NCBI RefSeq assembly: GCF_008039875.1
Contig: NZ_VRUU01000001.1
Span: 175,032 to 239,031, forward strand
From: Methylobacterium sp. WL119
Lineage (GTDB): Bacteria; Pseudomonadota; Alphaproteobacteria; Rhizobiales; Beijerinckiaceae
Direction of reading: 5' to 3'
Length of the DNA: 64,000 bases
Below the pieces are notes generated by a model. It had not been told where the DNA came from and did no database searches. It was given only the letters and a program-made list of their open reading frames with translations. This document shows, piece by piece, positions 18,337 to 27,764 of this stretch. Both the position numbers and the translations under genes were made by a program. Position 1 is the first letter of the stretch. Each line of letters starts with the position of its first letter.

Positions 18337-19086
18337 ATGATGTTACGTCCGACCCTGGCGGCGGCTCTCGCCTTCCTGGCCGTCTCGAGCGGCGGCGCGC
18401 GCGCGGAAACGGCCGTCCCCGAGGCCTGCCGGCCCGTCCAGGCGCAGGGCGACAGCTTCACCGTGTGCACCGTCGATCTCCGCCGCCAGCGCGTGCGGCT
18501 GTTCTGGCTCGGTGCCGACGGGCAGCCCTATTCGTCGCTCTCGGCGCTCGCCGAGAAGCAGGGCCCGCGCCTGAGCTTCGCGATGAACGCCGGCATGTAC
18601 GACAAGGGCCAGGCCCCGGTCGGCCTCTACGTCGAGGACGGCCGCGAGATGAAGGGCGTCTCGACCGCCAACGGGCCGGGCAACTTCCACCTCAAGCCGA
18701 ACGGCGTGTTCTACGTGAAGGGCGAGCGCGCCGGCGTGCTCGACACCGGGCACTACCTCAAGGCACGCCTGAGGCCCGACTTCGCGACGCAGTCCGGCCC
18801 GATGCTGGTGATCGACGGGCAGATCCACCCCAAGATCTCCGCCGACGGGCCGAGCCAGAAGATCCGCAACGGCGTCGGCGTCCGCGACGACGGGCGGGTG
18901 GCGGTGTTCGCGATCTCGGAGCATCCTGTCACCTTCGGCGCCTTCGCGCGCCTGTTCCGGGACGACCTCGGCTGCCGCAACGCGCTGTTCCTCGACGGCA
19001 GCGTGTCGAGCCTCTACGCGCCGGCGCTCAAGCGCAGCGACATCAGCCGCCCGCTCGGGCCGATGGTCGGGGCGGTCGCACGATAG
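18337..19086 (+). CDS. Phosphodiester glycosidase family (NAGPA/DUF2233) exported protein
   Basis: A 249-residue protein with a signal peptide (LRPTLAAALAFLAVSSGGARA). Conserved family blocks are FAMNAGMYDKGQAPVGLYVE, the NGVFYVK segment, SGPMLVIDGQIHP, IRNGVGVRDDGRVAVFAISE and FLDGSVSSLYAP. These match the domain of the uncovering enzyme NAGPA (phosphodiester glycosidase) and bacterial YigE-type proteins. It should act in the periplasm on a sugar phosphodiester or related wall component; the substrate is unknown. ATG 18337 is preferred because the longer open frame only adds basic residues before the signal peptide. Confidence 0.8.
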   Translation: MMLRPTLAAALAFLAVSSGGARAETAVPEACRPVQAQGDSFTVCTVDLRRQRVRLFWLGADGQPYSSLSALAEKQGPRLSFAMNAGMYDKGQAPVGLYVEDGREMKGVSTANGPGNFHLKPNGVFYVKGERAGVLDTGHYLKARLRPDFATQSGPMLVIDGQIHPKISADGPSQKIRNGVGVRDDGRVAVFAISEHPVTFGAFARLFRDDLGCRNALFLDGSVSSLYAPALKRSDISRPLGPMVGAVAR

Positions 19087-19098
19087 GGACGGCCCGCC

Positions 19099-20493
19099 TC
19101 AGCGGCGCGTCGCATCCATGCGCAGGCCGTGCTCGGGCCGCAAGGTCACCCGGTGCAGCGGCGTCATCGGCGGATGGTCGGCTGGCATCCGGAACCGCAC
19201 GGCGCGGACGATGTGGGCCAGCACGATCACCGCCTCCTGCAGCGAGAAGCTCTGACCGATGCAGACGCGCGGGCCCGCCCCGAACGGCAGGTAGGCGAAG
19301 CGCGGGATCGCGTCGCGGTTCGTACCGAGGAACCGCTCCGGCACGAAGGCGTCCGGATCGTCCCATAGGGTGCGGTGCCGGTGCAGCACGTAGGGCGCGA
19401 CCAGCACCATCGACCCGCGCGGCACCTTGATGCGGCCGAGGCGATCGTCGCGGATCGCCTGGCGGCTGAGGAACGGCACCGGCGGAAACAGGCGCATCGC
19501 CTCCTCCATCACCGCCTTGGCGAAGGGCAGCGCCTCGATCGCGACGTCGCCGTCGCCCGCCGCGTTGACCTCGGCCTCGAGGCGCTCGCGGGCGGCGTCG
19601 TCCTTCGCCAAGCAGTACAGCGCCCAGGTCAGGGCATTCGCCGTGGTCTCGTGCCCGGCGGCGATGAAGGTGACGATGTTGGCCTGAACCTCGAGGTCGG
19701 TGAGGCCCTTGCCGGTCTCGGGGTCCTGCGCCGCCAGCAACAGCGTCATCAGGTCCTGCGGCGCGTCGCCGGCCGCCAACAGCGCCTTGCGGCGGGCGAT
19801 CAGCTCCTCGACCACCTCGGCGAAGTAGCGCCCCGCCGGCCGCGCCCGCAGGCGTCCGAGCCGGGGCACGAAATCGGGCACGCCGAACACGTCGAGCGGG
19901 TCGATCGGCCCGACAGCCTCGAGGAAGCGGGTGATCGCCCGCCCGAGCGCATCGGGATCGCCGGGCAGGCCCTGGGTGAAGATCGTCCGCTCCAGCACGT
20001 CCAGCGTCACGCGGGTCATCTCCAGCGCGACGTCGACCTGCGTGCCGTCGCGCCGGACCAGGCGGCGGGCGAGCTTGGCGCCGGACGCGTTCATCGCATC
20101 GGAAAAACCCCGCACGGTGCGCGCCGAGAAGATCGGCGCCAGCGTCCGCCGCTGCAGCTTCCAGGCGTCGCCCTCGGCGCTGAGCAGGCCGTTGCCGAGC
20201 CCGGGCGCCAGGACGCGGCGCTGGAGGTCGTCCTTGCGGTAGTTGCCGACGTTCTCGACGAGGAGGTAGCGAATCAGTGCCGGGTCGCTGACCACGGTGA
20301 TGCGGCCCATGGCGCCGTCGCCGGCCACCACGGGGGCGGTGAAGTGATCCTCCATCCAGGTGGTGATCGGGTTCTTGCGCGCCGCCTTGAGGAACTCGAA
20401 CAGGCCCATCGCCGTGCGGCGCGGCGCCGGCACCGGCGGCCGGAAGCGGGACGCCACCGGCGCATCCGTGTCGATCGCGATCGTCGCCGTCAT
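19099..20493 (-). CDS. Cytochrome P450
   Basis: A 464-residue P450. Visible landmarks: the I-helix oxygen-activation motif [18 protein letters not shown], the K-helix ExxR in [17 protein letters not shown], the meander PERFL, and the heme loop [17 protein letters not shown] with thiolate ligand Cys411. It resembles the class E (CYP4/CYP102-like) bacterial group rather than camphor types, suggesting a fatty-acid or hydrophobic substrate. No redox partner gene is adjacent. It is divergent from fumC and convergent with the phosphodiester glycosidase gene, 12 bases apart. Start 20493 is used; the open frame upstream is the antisense of fumC. Confidence 0.92.
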   Translation of the reverse strand: MTATIAIDTDAPVASRFRPPVPAPRRTAMGLFEFLKAARKNPITTWMEDHFTAPVVAGDGAMGRITVVSDPALIRYLLVENVGNYRKDDLQRRVLAPGLGNGLLSAEGDAWKLQRRTLAPIFSARTVRGFSDAMNASGAKLARRLVRRDGTQVDVALEMTRVTLDVLERTIFTQGLPGDPDALGRAITRFLEAVGPIDPLDVFGVPDFVPRLGRLRARPAGRYFAEVVEELIARRKALLAAGDAPQDLMTLLLAAQDPETGKGLTDLEVQANIVTFIAAGHETTANALTWALYCLAKDDAARERLEAEVNAAGDGDVAIEALPFAKAVMEEAMRLFPPVPFLSRQAIRDDRLGRIKVPRGSMVLVAPYVLHRHRTLWDDPDAFVPERFLGTNRDAIPRFAYLPFGAGPRVCIGQSFSLQEAVIVLAHIVRAVRFRMPADHPPMTPLHRVTLRPEHGLRMDATRR

Positions 20494-20628
20494 TCGGGCG
20501 CCATCCTTGCTTGGCGCGACGGGGAACAGGCCGCCGCGTTTGTCGGGACACGGCCGGAAAAGCGCCTTCGCGATTTGCCGCCGCCTGTCGTAGGTAGGCA
20601 CCGCACCGCACCGAACGTAGAGGCCACG

Positions 20629-22041
20629 ATGTCGCCGCAGCCCGAGACCGCCACCCGCACGGAATCCGACACTTTCGGGCCGATCGAGGTTCCGGCGAAC
20701 CGGTATTGGGGGGCGCAGACCCAGCGCTCGATCCAGAACTTCAAGATCGGCACCGAGCACATGCCGGCGCCGCTCGTCCACGCGCTGGGCCTCGTCAAGC
20801 AGTCGGCCGCCCTGGTGAACCAGGATCTCGGCGGCCTCGACCCGAAGGTGGCCGAGGCGATCGCGGCGTCGGCGGCCGAGGTGGTCGAGGGCCGCCACGA
20901 CGACGAGTTCCCGCTGGTGGTGTGGCAGACCGGATCGGGCACCCAGTCCAACATGAACGCCAACGAGGTGATCGCCAGCCTCGCCAACGAGCGGCTCGGG
21001 GGCAAGCGCGGCGGCAAGTCGCCGGTCCACCCCAACGACCATTGCAACCGCGGCCAGTCCTCGAACGACGTCTTCCCGACGGCGATGCACATCGCGGTCT
21101 CGCGCGAGATCACCGAGCGCCTGATGCCGGCGCTGACGCACCTGCACACCGCGCTCGACGCGAAGGCGAAGGCCTTCGAATCGATCGTCAAGATCGGCCG
21201 CACCCACCTGCAGGACGCGACCCCGGTCTCGCTCGGCCAGGAATTCTCGGGCTACGCCGCGCAGGTCGCGCTCGGCGGCTCGCGCATCGCGGCGACGCTG
21301 CCCGGCGTGCTGGCGCTGGCGCAGGGCGGCACCGCCGTCGGCACCGGGCTGAACGCGCATCCGGAATTCGCCGAGCGCTTCGCCGCCAAGGTCGCGGAGC
21401 TGACCGGCCTGCCCTTCACCTCGGCCGCCAACAAGTTCGAGGCGCTGGCGACCCACGACGCGCTGGTGTTCACGCAGGGCGCGCTCTCGGCGCTCGCCGC
21501 CGGCCTGTTCAAGATCGCGCAGGACATCCGCCTGCTGGCATCCGGCCCGCGCTCCGGGTTGGGCGAGCTGTCGCTGCCGGAGAACGAGCCGGGCTCCTCG
21601 ATCATGCCGGGCAAAATCAACCCGACCCAGTGCGAGGCGCTGACGATGGTCTGCGCGCAGGTGATCGGCAACGGCACCACGGTGAGCTTCGCCGGCAGCC
21701 AGGGCAACTTCGAGCTCAACGTGTTCAAGCCGGTGATCGCCAACGCGGTGCTGCAGTCGATCCGCCTGCTCGCCGACGCGGCGGTGAGCTTCACCGACAA
21801 CTGCGTCGTCGGGATCAAGGCCAACGAGGACAAGATCGCCGACCTGATGAGCCGCTCGCTGATGCTGGTGACCGCGCTCGCGCCCTCGATCGGCTACGAC
21901 AAGGCCGCCGAGATCGCCAAGACGGCGCACAAGAACGGCACCACCCTGAAGCAAGAGGCCCTGCGCCTCGGCTACGTGACGGAGGCCGAGTTCGAGCGCG
22001 TGGTGCGGCCCGAGACCATGCTGGCCCCGAGCGCCGAGTAG
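20629..22041 (+). CDS. fumC: Class II fumarate hydratase
   Basis: A 470-residue TCA-cycle enzyme. It starts [20 protein letters not shown] and has the active-site blocks [47 protein letters not shown] and the family signature [16 protein letters not shown]. It interconverts fumarate and malate without an iron-sulfur cluster. It heads a short unit with DUF4169 and RHH genes downstream, an arrangement often seen in alphaproteobacteria. Confidence 0.97.
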   Translation: MSPQPETATRTESDTFGPIEVPANRYWGAQTQRSIQNFKIGTEHMPAPLVHALGLVKQSAALVNQDLGGLDPKVAEAIAASAAEVVEGRHDDEFPLVVWQTGSGTQSNMNANEVIASLANERLGGKRGGKSPVHPNDHCNRGQSSNDVFPTAMHIAVSREITERLMPALTHLHTALDAKAKAFESIVKIGRTHLQDATPVSLGQEFSGYAAQVALGGSRIAATLPGVLALAQGGTAVGTGLNAHPEFAERFAAKVAELTGLPFTSAANKFEALATHDALVFTQGALSALAAGLFKIAQDIRLLASGPRSGLGELSLPENEPGSSIMPGKINPTQCEALTMVCAQVIGNGTTVSFAGSQGNFELNVFKPVIANAVLQSIRLLADAAVSFTDNCVVGIKANEDKIADLMSRSLMLVTALAPSIGYDKAAEIAKTAHKNGTTLKQEALRLGYVTEAEFERVVRPETMLAPSAE

Positions 22042-22071
22042 GCCGAAGCCGAGACCCGGGAGATCGACGCG

Positions 22072-22263
22072 ATGGCCGAGATCATCAACCTGCGCCAAGC
22101 CCGCAAGGCACGCCTGCGGGTCGAGAAGGACGAGAAGGCGGCCGACAACCGCATCGCCTTCGGCCGCCCGAAGAAGGCCCGGACCCTGCAGGAGCGCAAG
22201 ACGGCGATCGAGGTCGCCCGCCACGAGGGCCACAAGCTGGTCGGGCCGGATCCGGAGACCTGA
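22072..22263 (+). CDS. DUF4169 family small basic protein
   Basis: A 63-residue highly charged protein with the DUF4169 signature: it opens MAEIINLRQARKARLRVE and contains NRIAFGRPKKARTLQERK. Function is unknown. It starts 30 bases after fumC and is probably co-transcribed. Its steady link with fumC and a ribbon-helix-helix gene suggests a shared regulatory role, which is inference. Confidence 0.85.
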   Translation: MAEIINLRQARKARLRVEKDEKAADNRIAFGRPKKARTLQERKTAIEVARHEGHKLVGPDPET

Positions 22264-22366
22264 GCGAGGGTGCGCCGCCGCGCGACGTCCGTTTCCCTGG
22301 AGGGAGCCACGGCGTTCACCGATCTCGTCCGATCCAAGTAAATTGCTTCTGATACCGCTTCACTCT

Positions 22367-22478
22367 GTCATCCCGCGGCTGCGCAGCAGAGGCCGGGATC
22401 CAGAGCCGCCGACGGCGCCATCCGAGGCACGACCTGCGGTTCTGGATCCCGGGCTCGCCTTCGGCGCCCCGGGATGAC
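22367..22478. repeat. Imperfect palindromic intergenic repeat, 43-bp arms
   Basis: Left arm 22367-22409 and right arm 22436-22478 are inverted copies with about 80% matches, starting GTCATCCC and ending GGGATGAC, around a 26-base centre. Each arm contains GGGATCCAGA or its complement. The form is typical of dispersed REP/BIME-like elements in Rhizobiales. It separates the DUF4169 gene from the RHH gene and could form a very strong RNA hairpin. Confidence 0.75.
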
Positions 22479-22511
22479 GGGGAAGGTTGGGAAGGGAGGG
22501 AAGAGCCCACG

Positions 22512-22727
22512 ATGAGCATCACCAAGCGCTCGGTGATGATCGCCGGCCACCGCACCAGCGTGTCGCTGGAGGATCCGTTCTGGACCGCTCTGGGCGAGAT
22601 CGCCGCAGCACGCGGCCAATCGGTGCAGGCGCTGATCGGGGCGATCGATGCCGGCCGCGACGGCCAGAACCTGTCCTCGGCGATCCGGGTCTTCGTGCTG
22701 GCGGCGTTTCGCGAGCGGGCGCCCTGA
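22512..22727 (+). CDS. Ribbon-helix-helix domain protein
   Basis: A 71-residue protein. GHRTSVSLEDPFWTALGEIA is the RHH strand plus first helix, followed by ARGQSVQALIGAIDAGR and LSSAIRVFVLAAFR. It matches the RHH_4 family, small arc-like DNA-binding dimers. It follows fumC and DUF4169 in the same orientation but behind a palindromic repeat. No toxin gene is next to it, so it is probably a regulator, not an antitoxin. Confidence 0.8.
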   Translation: MSITKRSVMIAGHRTSVSLEDPFWTALGEIAAARGQSVQALIGAIDAGRDGQNLSSAIRVFVLAAFRERAP

Positions 22728-22744
22728 CCGGTCGTCAGCGCCGG

Positions 22745-23121
22745 ATGTCGCGAAGGCTGAGCGAGGCGGCCGGCACCGCGCCGGAGGCGGTCGACCTCGT
22801 CGTGCTCACCATGCGCTCGCGGCCTACGGGCATACGCCCGGCCACCTCGCCTTCCACGTCGAGAGCGAAGGGCGGCGGATGCTGATCTGGGGCGATTGCG
22901 CCCACCACGAGGTCGCCTCGCTCGCCGAGCCCGGCTGGCACGCCCTGTTCGACATGGACAAGGCCGCGGGCGCCGCGACGCGCCGGCGGATCTACGACAT
23001 GGCAGCCACCGACGACCTCGTCGTCGCCGGCTACCACACCTCGTTCCCCTCGCTCGGCTACGTCGGGCGCAGCGGCACCGGCTATCGCTGGATCCCGGTC
23101 ACCCATCAGCTCGAACGCTGA
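22745..23121 (+). pseudogene. Decayed MBL-fold metallo-hydrolase (internal deletion and frameshift)
   Basis: Two pieces in different frames look like one metallo-beta-lactamase-fold protein. From 22745, APEAVDLVVLT matches the strand that normally runs into HxHxDH. The zinc motif itself is gone: the frame breaks at about 22810 and the other frame resumes at YGHTPGHLAFHVESEGRRML, a later block of the fold, and runs through LIWGDCAHHEVASL and VVAGYHTSFPSLGYVG to a stop at 23121. A gap of perhaps 80-100 residues is missing. Without the metal ligands it cannot be a working hydrolase. Confidence 0.7.
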
Positions 23122-23127
23122 GGTTCG

Positions 23128-24468
23128 TCACTCCGCCGCCTGCAGCGCCGGCTCGGCCGATCGCCCGATCGCGGCCGGCCGTGGCCCGCCGGTCGCCCAA
23201 TCCAGCAACTCCACCGTGTGGACGATCGGGATCGCGGTGCCCTTCCCGATCTGGGTGGCGCAGCCGATGTTGCCGGTGGCGATCACGTCGGGGCGCATGC
23301 GCTCGATGTTGGCGACCTTGCGCGCCCTGAGCTTGCCTGCCAGCTCCGGCTGCAGGATGTTGTAGGTGCCGGCCGAGCCGCAGCAGATGTGCCCCTCGGG
23401 CACGTCCTTCACGGTGAAGCCCGCCTGCTTCAGCAAGGCCTTCGGCTCGGTGCGGATACCCTGGCCGTGCTGCATCGAGCAGGCGGAATGGTAGGCGACG
23501 ACGAGGTCGCTCTCGATCACCGGCGCGATGCCGAGCGTCGCGACGAACTCGGTCACATCCTTGGCCAGCGCCGAGACCCGCGCCGCCTTGTCGGCATAGG
23601 CCGGGTCGTCGCGGAACATGAATCCGTAATCCTTGATCGTCGTGCCGCAGCCGGACGCCGTGACGAGGATCGCGTCGAGCCCCGCGCCGTCGGCCTCCCC
23701 GATCCAGGCGTCGATGGTGCGCTTGGCCTGGGTGTGCGAATCGTCCGTCCTGCCCATGTGGTGGGTGAGCGCGCCGCAGCAGCCCTCCCCGTCCGCATGC
23801 ACCACCTCGACGCCGTGCCGGGTCAGCAGGCGGATCGCCGCCGCGTTGAAATCGGGGCGGAGCACGCTCTGGGCGCAGCCGCGCAGCAGCGCGACGCGCT
23901 TCCTCTCGGCCCGGGCGCCGACGGCCGGGAAGGTCGCGGGCCGGTTCGTCGGCTCGCGGCCCGGCAGCGCGGCGGGCGCGAGGTCGAGCATCGCGGCGAG
24001 GCGGTTGCCGACCCGCGGCAGGCGCGCGACCAGCGGCTTGAACGGCGCGCCGAGCTTGGCCGCCCACAGGGCCAGCCGGAACCGGCCGGGATGGGGCAGA
24101 ACGAAGGCCAGGATAGCCCGGAGCGCGCGGTCGTCGAGCCGCCGGGAGAACGTCTCCTCGATATGGCTGCGGGCGTGGTCGACGAGGTGCATGTAGTGCA
24201 CGCCCGATGGGCAGGTCGTCATGCAGGACAGGCACGACAGGCAGCGGTCGACGTGCTTGACCACCTCGGCGCTCGCCGCCTTGCCGCCCTCGAGCATGTC
24301 CTTGATCAGGTAGATCCGCCCGCGCGGGGAATCCAGCTCGTCGCCGAGCAGCAGGTAGGTCGGGCAGGTCGCCGTGCAGAACCCGCAATGCACGCAGGTG
24401 CGCAGGATCTTCTCGGAGGTCGCCATCGCCGGGTCGGCGAGCTGAGCGAGGGAGAAATTGGTTTGCAT
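23128..24468 (-). CDS. glcF: Glycolate oxidase iron-sulfur subunit
   Basis: A 446-residue protein with two ferredoxin-like [4Fe-4S] motifs near the N-terminus (CVHCGFCTATCPTYLL and CLSCLSCMTTCPSGVHY) and two CCG-type domains (EGCCGALTHHMGR; HICCGSAGTYNILQPE). This is the GlcF layout. With GlcD and GlcE it oxidises glycolate to glyoxylate and passes electrons to the membrane quinone pool. It lies 131 bases after glcE on the same strand. Confidence 0.95.
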   Translation of the reverse strand: MQTNFSLAQLADPAMATSEKILRTCVHCGFCTATCPTYLLLGDELDSPRGRIYLIKDMLEGGKAASAEVVKHVDRCLSCLSCMTTCPSGVHYMHLVDHARSHIEETFSRRLDDRALRAILAFVLPHPGRFRLALWAAKLGAPFKPLVARLPRVGNRLAAMLDLAPAALPGREPTNRPATFPAVGARAERKRVALLRGCAQSVLRPDFNAAAIRLLTRHGVEVVHADGEGCCGALTHHMGRTDDSHTQAKRTIDAWIGEADGAGLDAILVTASGCGTTIKDYGFMFRDDPAYADKAARVSALAKDVTEFVATLGIAPVIESDLVVAYHSACSMQHGQGIRTEPKALLKQAGFTVKDVPEGHICCGSAGTYNILQPELAGKLRARKVANIERMRPDVIATGNIGCATQIGKGTAIPIVHTVELLDWATGGPRPAAIGRSAEPALQAAE

Positions 24469-24599
24469 GGCGCGTTCTGGATGCGTCCTGTCTCAGGCCG
24501 ATCGCGTCGGCCCCGTCGTTCGATCGTCTGTGCCACCGTTTCGCGCCGGGCACGATGCGGCGGACGGCCCGCGCGAGGTCGGGCCCCCGCGCGGAAGCG

Positions 24600-25784
24600 C
24601 TAAACCCCCGCGTACATCCGCCCGGGGTTGAAAATTCCCGCAGGATCGTGCGCCGCCTTGATCCCCTGCGTCACCCGCATCAGCGGCTCGGACAGCGGCT
24701 GGAACACCGGCACCGCGGCGCGCACCGCGTCGGGCGCGCGGATCAGCGTGGCGTGGCCGCGGTGCTCGGCGAGCGCGCCGCGGATCGCCGCGGCCCCGGC
24801 ATCGCCCGCGCTCGGCACGGCGAGCCAGACCAGGCCGCCGCCCCAGTCGTAGAACCAGCGGGCCGGCATCGTGCGGCCGATCGCGGCGGCGAGCGCCGGC
24901 CCGCGCGTCGGCGCGGTCGAGAGGCGCCACACGGCGTCCGCCGAGCCGGCGAACGGCGTCGCGTCGCGGATCGCCGTCCACAGAGCGGCGCCGGGCTCGC
25001 CATCCAGGATTTCGGCGGCGCCGAAGCGCTTCAGGAGCTTGCGCAGCTCGCCGATGCGGTAGTCGAGGGAGTCGGAGAAGCCTTCGAGGCGCATCAGCGT
25101 GCGGGGGTCCTCGCCGTCGATCCCCGCGGGGAGGTGCGCCGCGCCGGTGAGCTCGAACGGCGAGCCCAGCGCGGCGGCGAGCGCGGCGACGGCGCGGGCG
25201 TCGTCGAGCCCCGAGAAGACCAGCGTCGCGACGCGTTCCTGCACCGGCAGCACCTTGAAGGTGACCTCGGTCAGCAGCCCGAGGGTGCCCCAGGAGCCGG
25301 CCATCAGCTTCACGAGGTCGAGGCCGGTGACGTTCTTCATCACCCGGCCGCCGGACTTGATCGCCTGCCCGCGGCCGTTGACGAAGCGCACGCCGATCAG
25401 GCTGTCGCGGGCGGCCCCGGCGTTGATGCGGCGCGGCCCGGAATTGTTGGCCGCCGCGACCGCGCCGAAGCTCGGCGCGCCGGCGCTGCCCATCAGGGCC
25501 CGGGCGTCCATCGGCTCGAACGGCAGCATCTGGCCGCGCGCGGCGAGCAGCGCCTGGACCTCCGAGAGCGGCGTGCCGGCGCGTGCCGCGATCACCATCT
25601 CGGCCGGCTCGTACAGGGTGATCCCGGAGAGCGCCCGCGCCGACAGGGTCGCCTCGTCCTGCGCCGGCCGGCCGATCCCGGCCATGGTGTCACCGCCCAC
25701 GAGGCGCAGAGGCTCGGACCGGCCGGCGGCCGCACCGACGATCTCGGCCGCCTCGCCCTCGTCGCGGGGCTCGTAGAATGGCAT
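24600..25784 (-). CDS. glcE: Glycolate oxidase FAD-binding subunit
   Basis: A 394-residue FAD_binding_4 protein, shorter than GlcD as expected for GlcE. Motifs include LRLVGGDTMAGIGRPAQ, GAPSFGAVAAANNSGPRRIN, SGGRVMKNVTGLDLVKLMAG and the C-terminal HDPAGIFNPGRMYAGV. It is upstream of glcF. The catalytic subunit gene glcD is not beside it: the next gene upstream is a polysaccharide flippase. GlcD must be elsewhere or replaced. Confidence 0.94.
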   Translation of the reverse strand: MPFYEPRDEGEAAEIVGAAAGRSEPLRLVGGDTMAGIGRPAQDEATLSARALSGITLYEPAEMVIAARAGTPLSEVQALLAARGQMLPFEPMDARALMGSAGAPSFGAVAAANNSGPRRINAGAARDSLIGVRFVNGRGQAIKSGGRVMKNVTGLDLVKLMAGSWGTLGLLTEVTFKVLPVQERVATLVFSGLDDARAVAALAAALGSPFELTGAAHLPAGIDGEDPRTLMRLEGFSDSLDYRIGELRKLLKRFGAAEILDGEPGAALWTAIRDATPFAGSADAVWRLSTAPTRGPALAAAIGRTMPARWFYDWGGGLVWLAVPSAGDAGAAAIRGALAEHRGHATLIRAPDAVRAAVPVFQPLSEPLMRVTQGIKAAHDPAGIFNPGRMYAGV

Positions 25785-25886
25785 CGTTTCCTGCCCGGTC
25801 GCGTGTTTTCGGCGGATGCCTTCTGCGCGGCATCCTTGTGGCCGCGATCATGCGGGATCGCGGCCACCTTGCAAAGTGGAACCGCT

Positions 25887-27329
25887 CTACTCTGCGGCCA
25901 GGGGATGGGCGGAACGGACGCGCCCGGCCACCTGGCTGCGCAGGCCGGCGATGTCGAAGATCCACACCACGGCCGCGTAGAGGCCGGCGCCGAGCGGCAC
26001 GGCGAGACCGAGCGCGAGCGGCGGATCGAGATGGCGCAACGGCGCGAGCGCCAGGGCCATGGCGCCGCAGGCGGCGCTCGCAGACAGGATCTCGCTCCAG
26101 GGGAGCACGAGCCGGTCGCGTCCGGTCAGGGCCCGCACGGCCAGCCAGGCGAAGGCCGCGCCGAGCGCCAGCGTCTGGGCCAGCGCCACGCCGGCGCCGC
26201 CGAGCAGCGGCGGCAGGACGAGCAGGCCGAGCCCGTTGACGGCGAGCCCGGCCGCTGCGGCCGCGATCACCGGCAGGGTGCGGCGACGGATCTGGAACAC
26301 CGGGTTGATCGCGAAGAACATCATCGCGAGGCAGAACAGGCCCGGGATCAGCAGCAGCGCGTAGAGGGCGAACGGCCCGCGATAGGCCTCCGGCACCACG
26401 AGCGCCTCGAGCGCCGGCAGCACCGCCCAGAACCCGACGGCGCAGGGCAGCAGCAGCGCGAAGACCGTGGCGGCGTTGGCGGCGACCTGACGTTCGGCCG
26501 CCGCACGTCCGTGCAGCTCCTCGACGCGGACCGCGAGCTGGAACAGCAGCAGGTCGAGCGCCGTGCCGAGCATGGTCAGGCTGCGTGCGGTCACGTCGGC
26601 GGCGAGGGCGAAGTAGCCGGCCTCGGCGAATCCCGCCTGCGCCGCGATGGTGCCGCGGTTGAGGAACGGCAGGAGCTGGTAGACGGCGTTGGCCGCGATC
26701 AGCGGCAGTCCGTAGCGCAGGAACAGCGTCCAGGTCTCGCGCCGGCGATGATGCTCCACCGTCGTCACCGGGTCGCGCAGCGGGTGGCGCAGGATCAGCA
26801 CCGCGAGGAGCTGGCTCAGCCCGGCGGCGGCCAGCACCCAGGCCGGCTGGCGCAGATACCAGGCGGCCGCCGCCATCATCGCGAAGGCCAGCACGTTCTT
26901 CACCGCGACGAGGCCGAAGTAGAGCTTGCCGTCGAAGCGGGCGCGGGCGAGCGCGGCGTGGTAGTCGAACACGCCGATGCCGAGCGCCGCCAGCATCGCG
27001 CCGGACAGGATCGCGGCGTGGCCGTCGGGACCGTCGCCGAGACTGAGGCCCCCGGCGATGGCCGCGGCGGACAACAGCAGCGCCGCGAGGATGGCGTAGG
27101 CCCGGTCGAGGCCGTGGCGGATCCACGGCTCGTCGAGGCGCACGCGCACGGAATAGAACCGCGTCGCCGACAGGCGCAGCCATTCGAACAGCACGGTGGT
27201 GATCACCAGGGTGCCGGCGGTGGCCAGTGCGAACCGTCCGAAGTCGGCCGGCCCGAGCAGCTTGGCGATGAGCAGGCCGAGGACGAAGTTCAGCCCGGCA
27301 TTCAGGACGAAAGCGGCGATCACGGCCAT
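25887..27329 (-). CDS. Wzx-like oligosaccharide flippase (MOP superfamily)
   Basis: A 480-residue polytopic protein with about 12-14 hydrophobic helices. The N-terminal LLIAKLLGPADFGRFALATA is the classic polysaccharide-exporter signature, and a middle block WTLFLRYGLPLIAANAVYQL plus LLLIPGLFCLAMMFFAINPV fits the family. It should flip lipid-linked oligosaccharides across the inner membrane. No glycosyltransferases are adjacent. An 18-bp tandem duplication sits just before the start codon. Confidence 0.85.
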   Translation of the reverse strand: MAVIAAFVLNAGLNFVLGLLIAKLLGPADFGRFALATAGTLVITTVLFEWLRLSATRFYSVRVRLDEPWIRHGLDRAYAILAALLLSAAAIAGGLSLGDGPDGHAAILSGAMLAALGIGVFDYHAALARARFDGKLYFGLVAVKNVLAFAMMAAAAWYLRQPAWVLAAAGLSQLLAVLILRHPLRDPVTTVEHHRRRETWTLFLRYGLPLIAANAVYQLLPFLNRGTIAAQAGFAEAGYFALAADVTARSLTMLGTALDLLLFQLAVRVEELHGRAAAERQVAANAATVFALLLPCAVGFWAVLPALEALVVPEAYRGPFALYALLLIPGLFCLAMMFFAINPVFQIRRRTLPVIAAAAAGLAVNGLGLLVLPPLLGGAGVALAQTLALGAAFAWLAVRALTGRDRLVLPWSEILSASAACGAMALALAPLRHLDPPLALGLAVPLGAGLYAAVVWIFDIAGLRSQVAGRVRSAHPLAAE

Positions 27330-27331
27330 GG

Positions 27332-27367
27332 ACGAGCCTTCGGGGACGAACGAGCCTTCGGGGACGA
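27332..27367. repeat. 18-bp tandem duplication before flippase start
   Basis: Two exact copies of ACGAGCCTTCGGGGACGA at 27332-27349 and 27350-27367, beginning two bases upstream of the flippase start codon on the minus strand. It occupies the ribosome-binding region, so copy number could affect translation. Confidence 0.85.
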
Positions 27368-27517
27368 ACCGGCACGGGCGAGCGCGGCCTGCGGCCTCGA
27401 TCTAGCGCCGCGCCGGTAAGATTCCCTGAATCCGGCACGACGAGGGCGCGCCGGAACGGTTTGGCGCCGAAGGCCGTTTCCGCGTCCGGTCCAAACCTTC
27501 CCCGGAGTCCCCGTCAG

Positions 27518-27754
27518 ATGCGCATCCTCGTTCCCGCCGCCGCAATCCTCGCCCTCGCGGGCGTTCAGGCCGCCACCGCCCAGACCACCGTGATCGAGCG
27601 CGGCGCGCCGGACACCGTCGTCGTCGACCGGCCGGCGACCGAGAGCAAGACGGTCGAGACCCGCGAGAGCAGCGACGGCTGCTCCACGAAGACGGTCACG
27701 TCGACCAACGACGAGGGCGACCGCAAGACGGTGCGCAAGGAGCGCTGCGACTGA
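27518..27754 (+). CDS. Small exported hypothetical protein
   Basis: A 78-residue protein with a signal peptide (MRILVPAAAILALAGVQAA, cleaved near ATA-Q). The mature ~57 residues are Thr/Glu/Lys-rich with two Cys (DGCSTKTV and the final KERCD) that may form a disulfide. No known family recognised. It is convergent with the GNAT gene, 10 bases apart. Confidence 0.65.
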   Translation: MRILVPAAAILALAGVQAATAQTTVIERGAPDTVVVDRPATESKTVETRESSDGCSTKTVTSTNDEGDRKTVRKERCD

Positions 27755-27764
27755 TCTTTCGGCC

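Noticed and set aside
19099..22233. A 1044-codon minus-strand frame that seems to fuse a protein to the P450
   Set aside because: The extra part is the exact antisense of fumC and has no protein-like motifs; the P450 begins at 20493.
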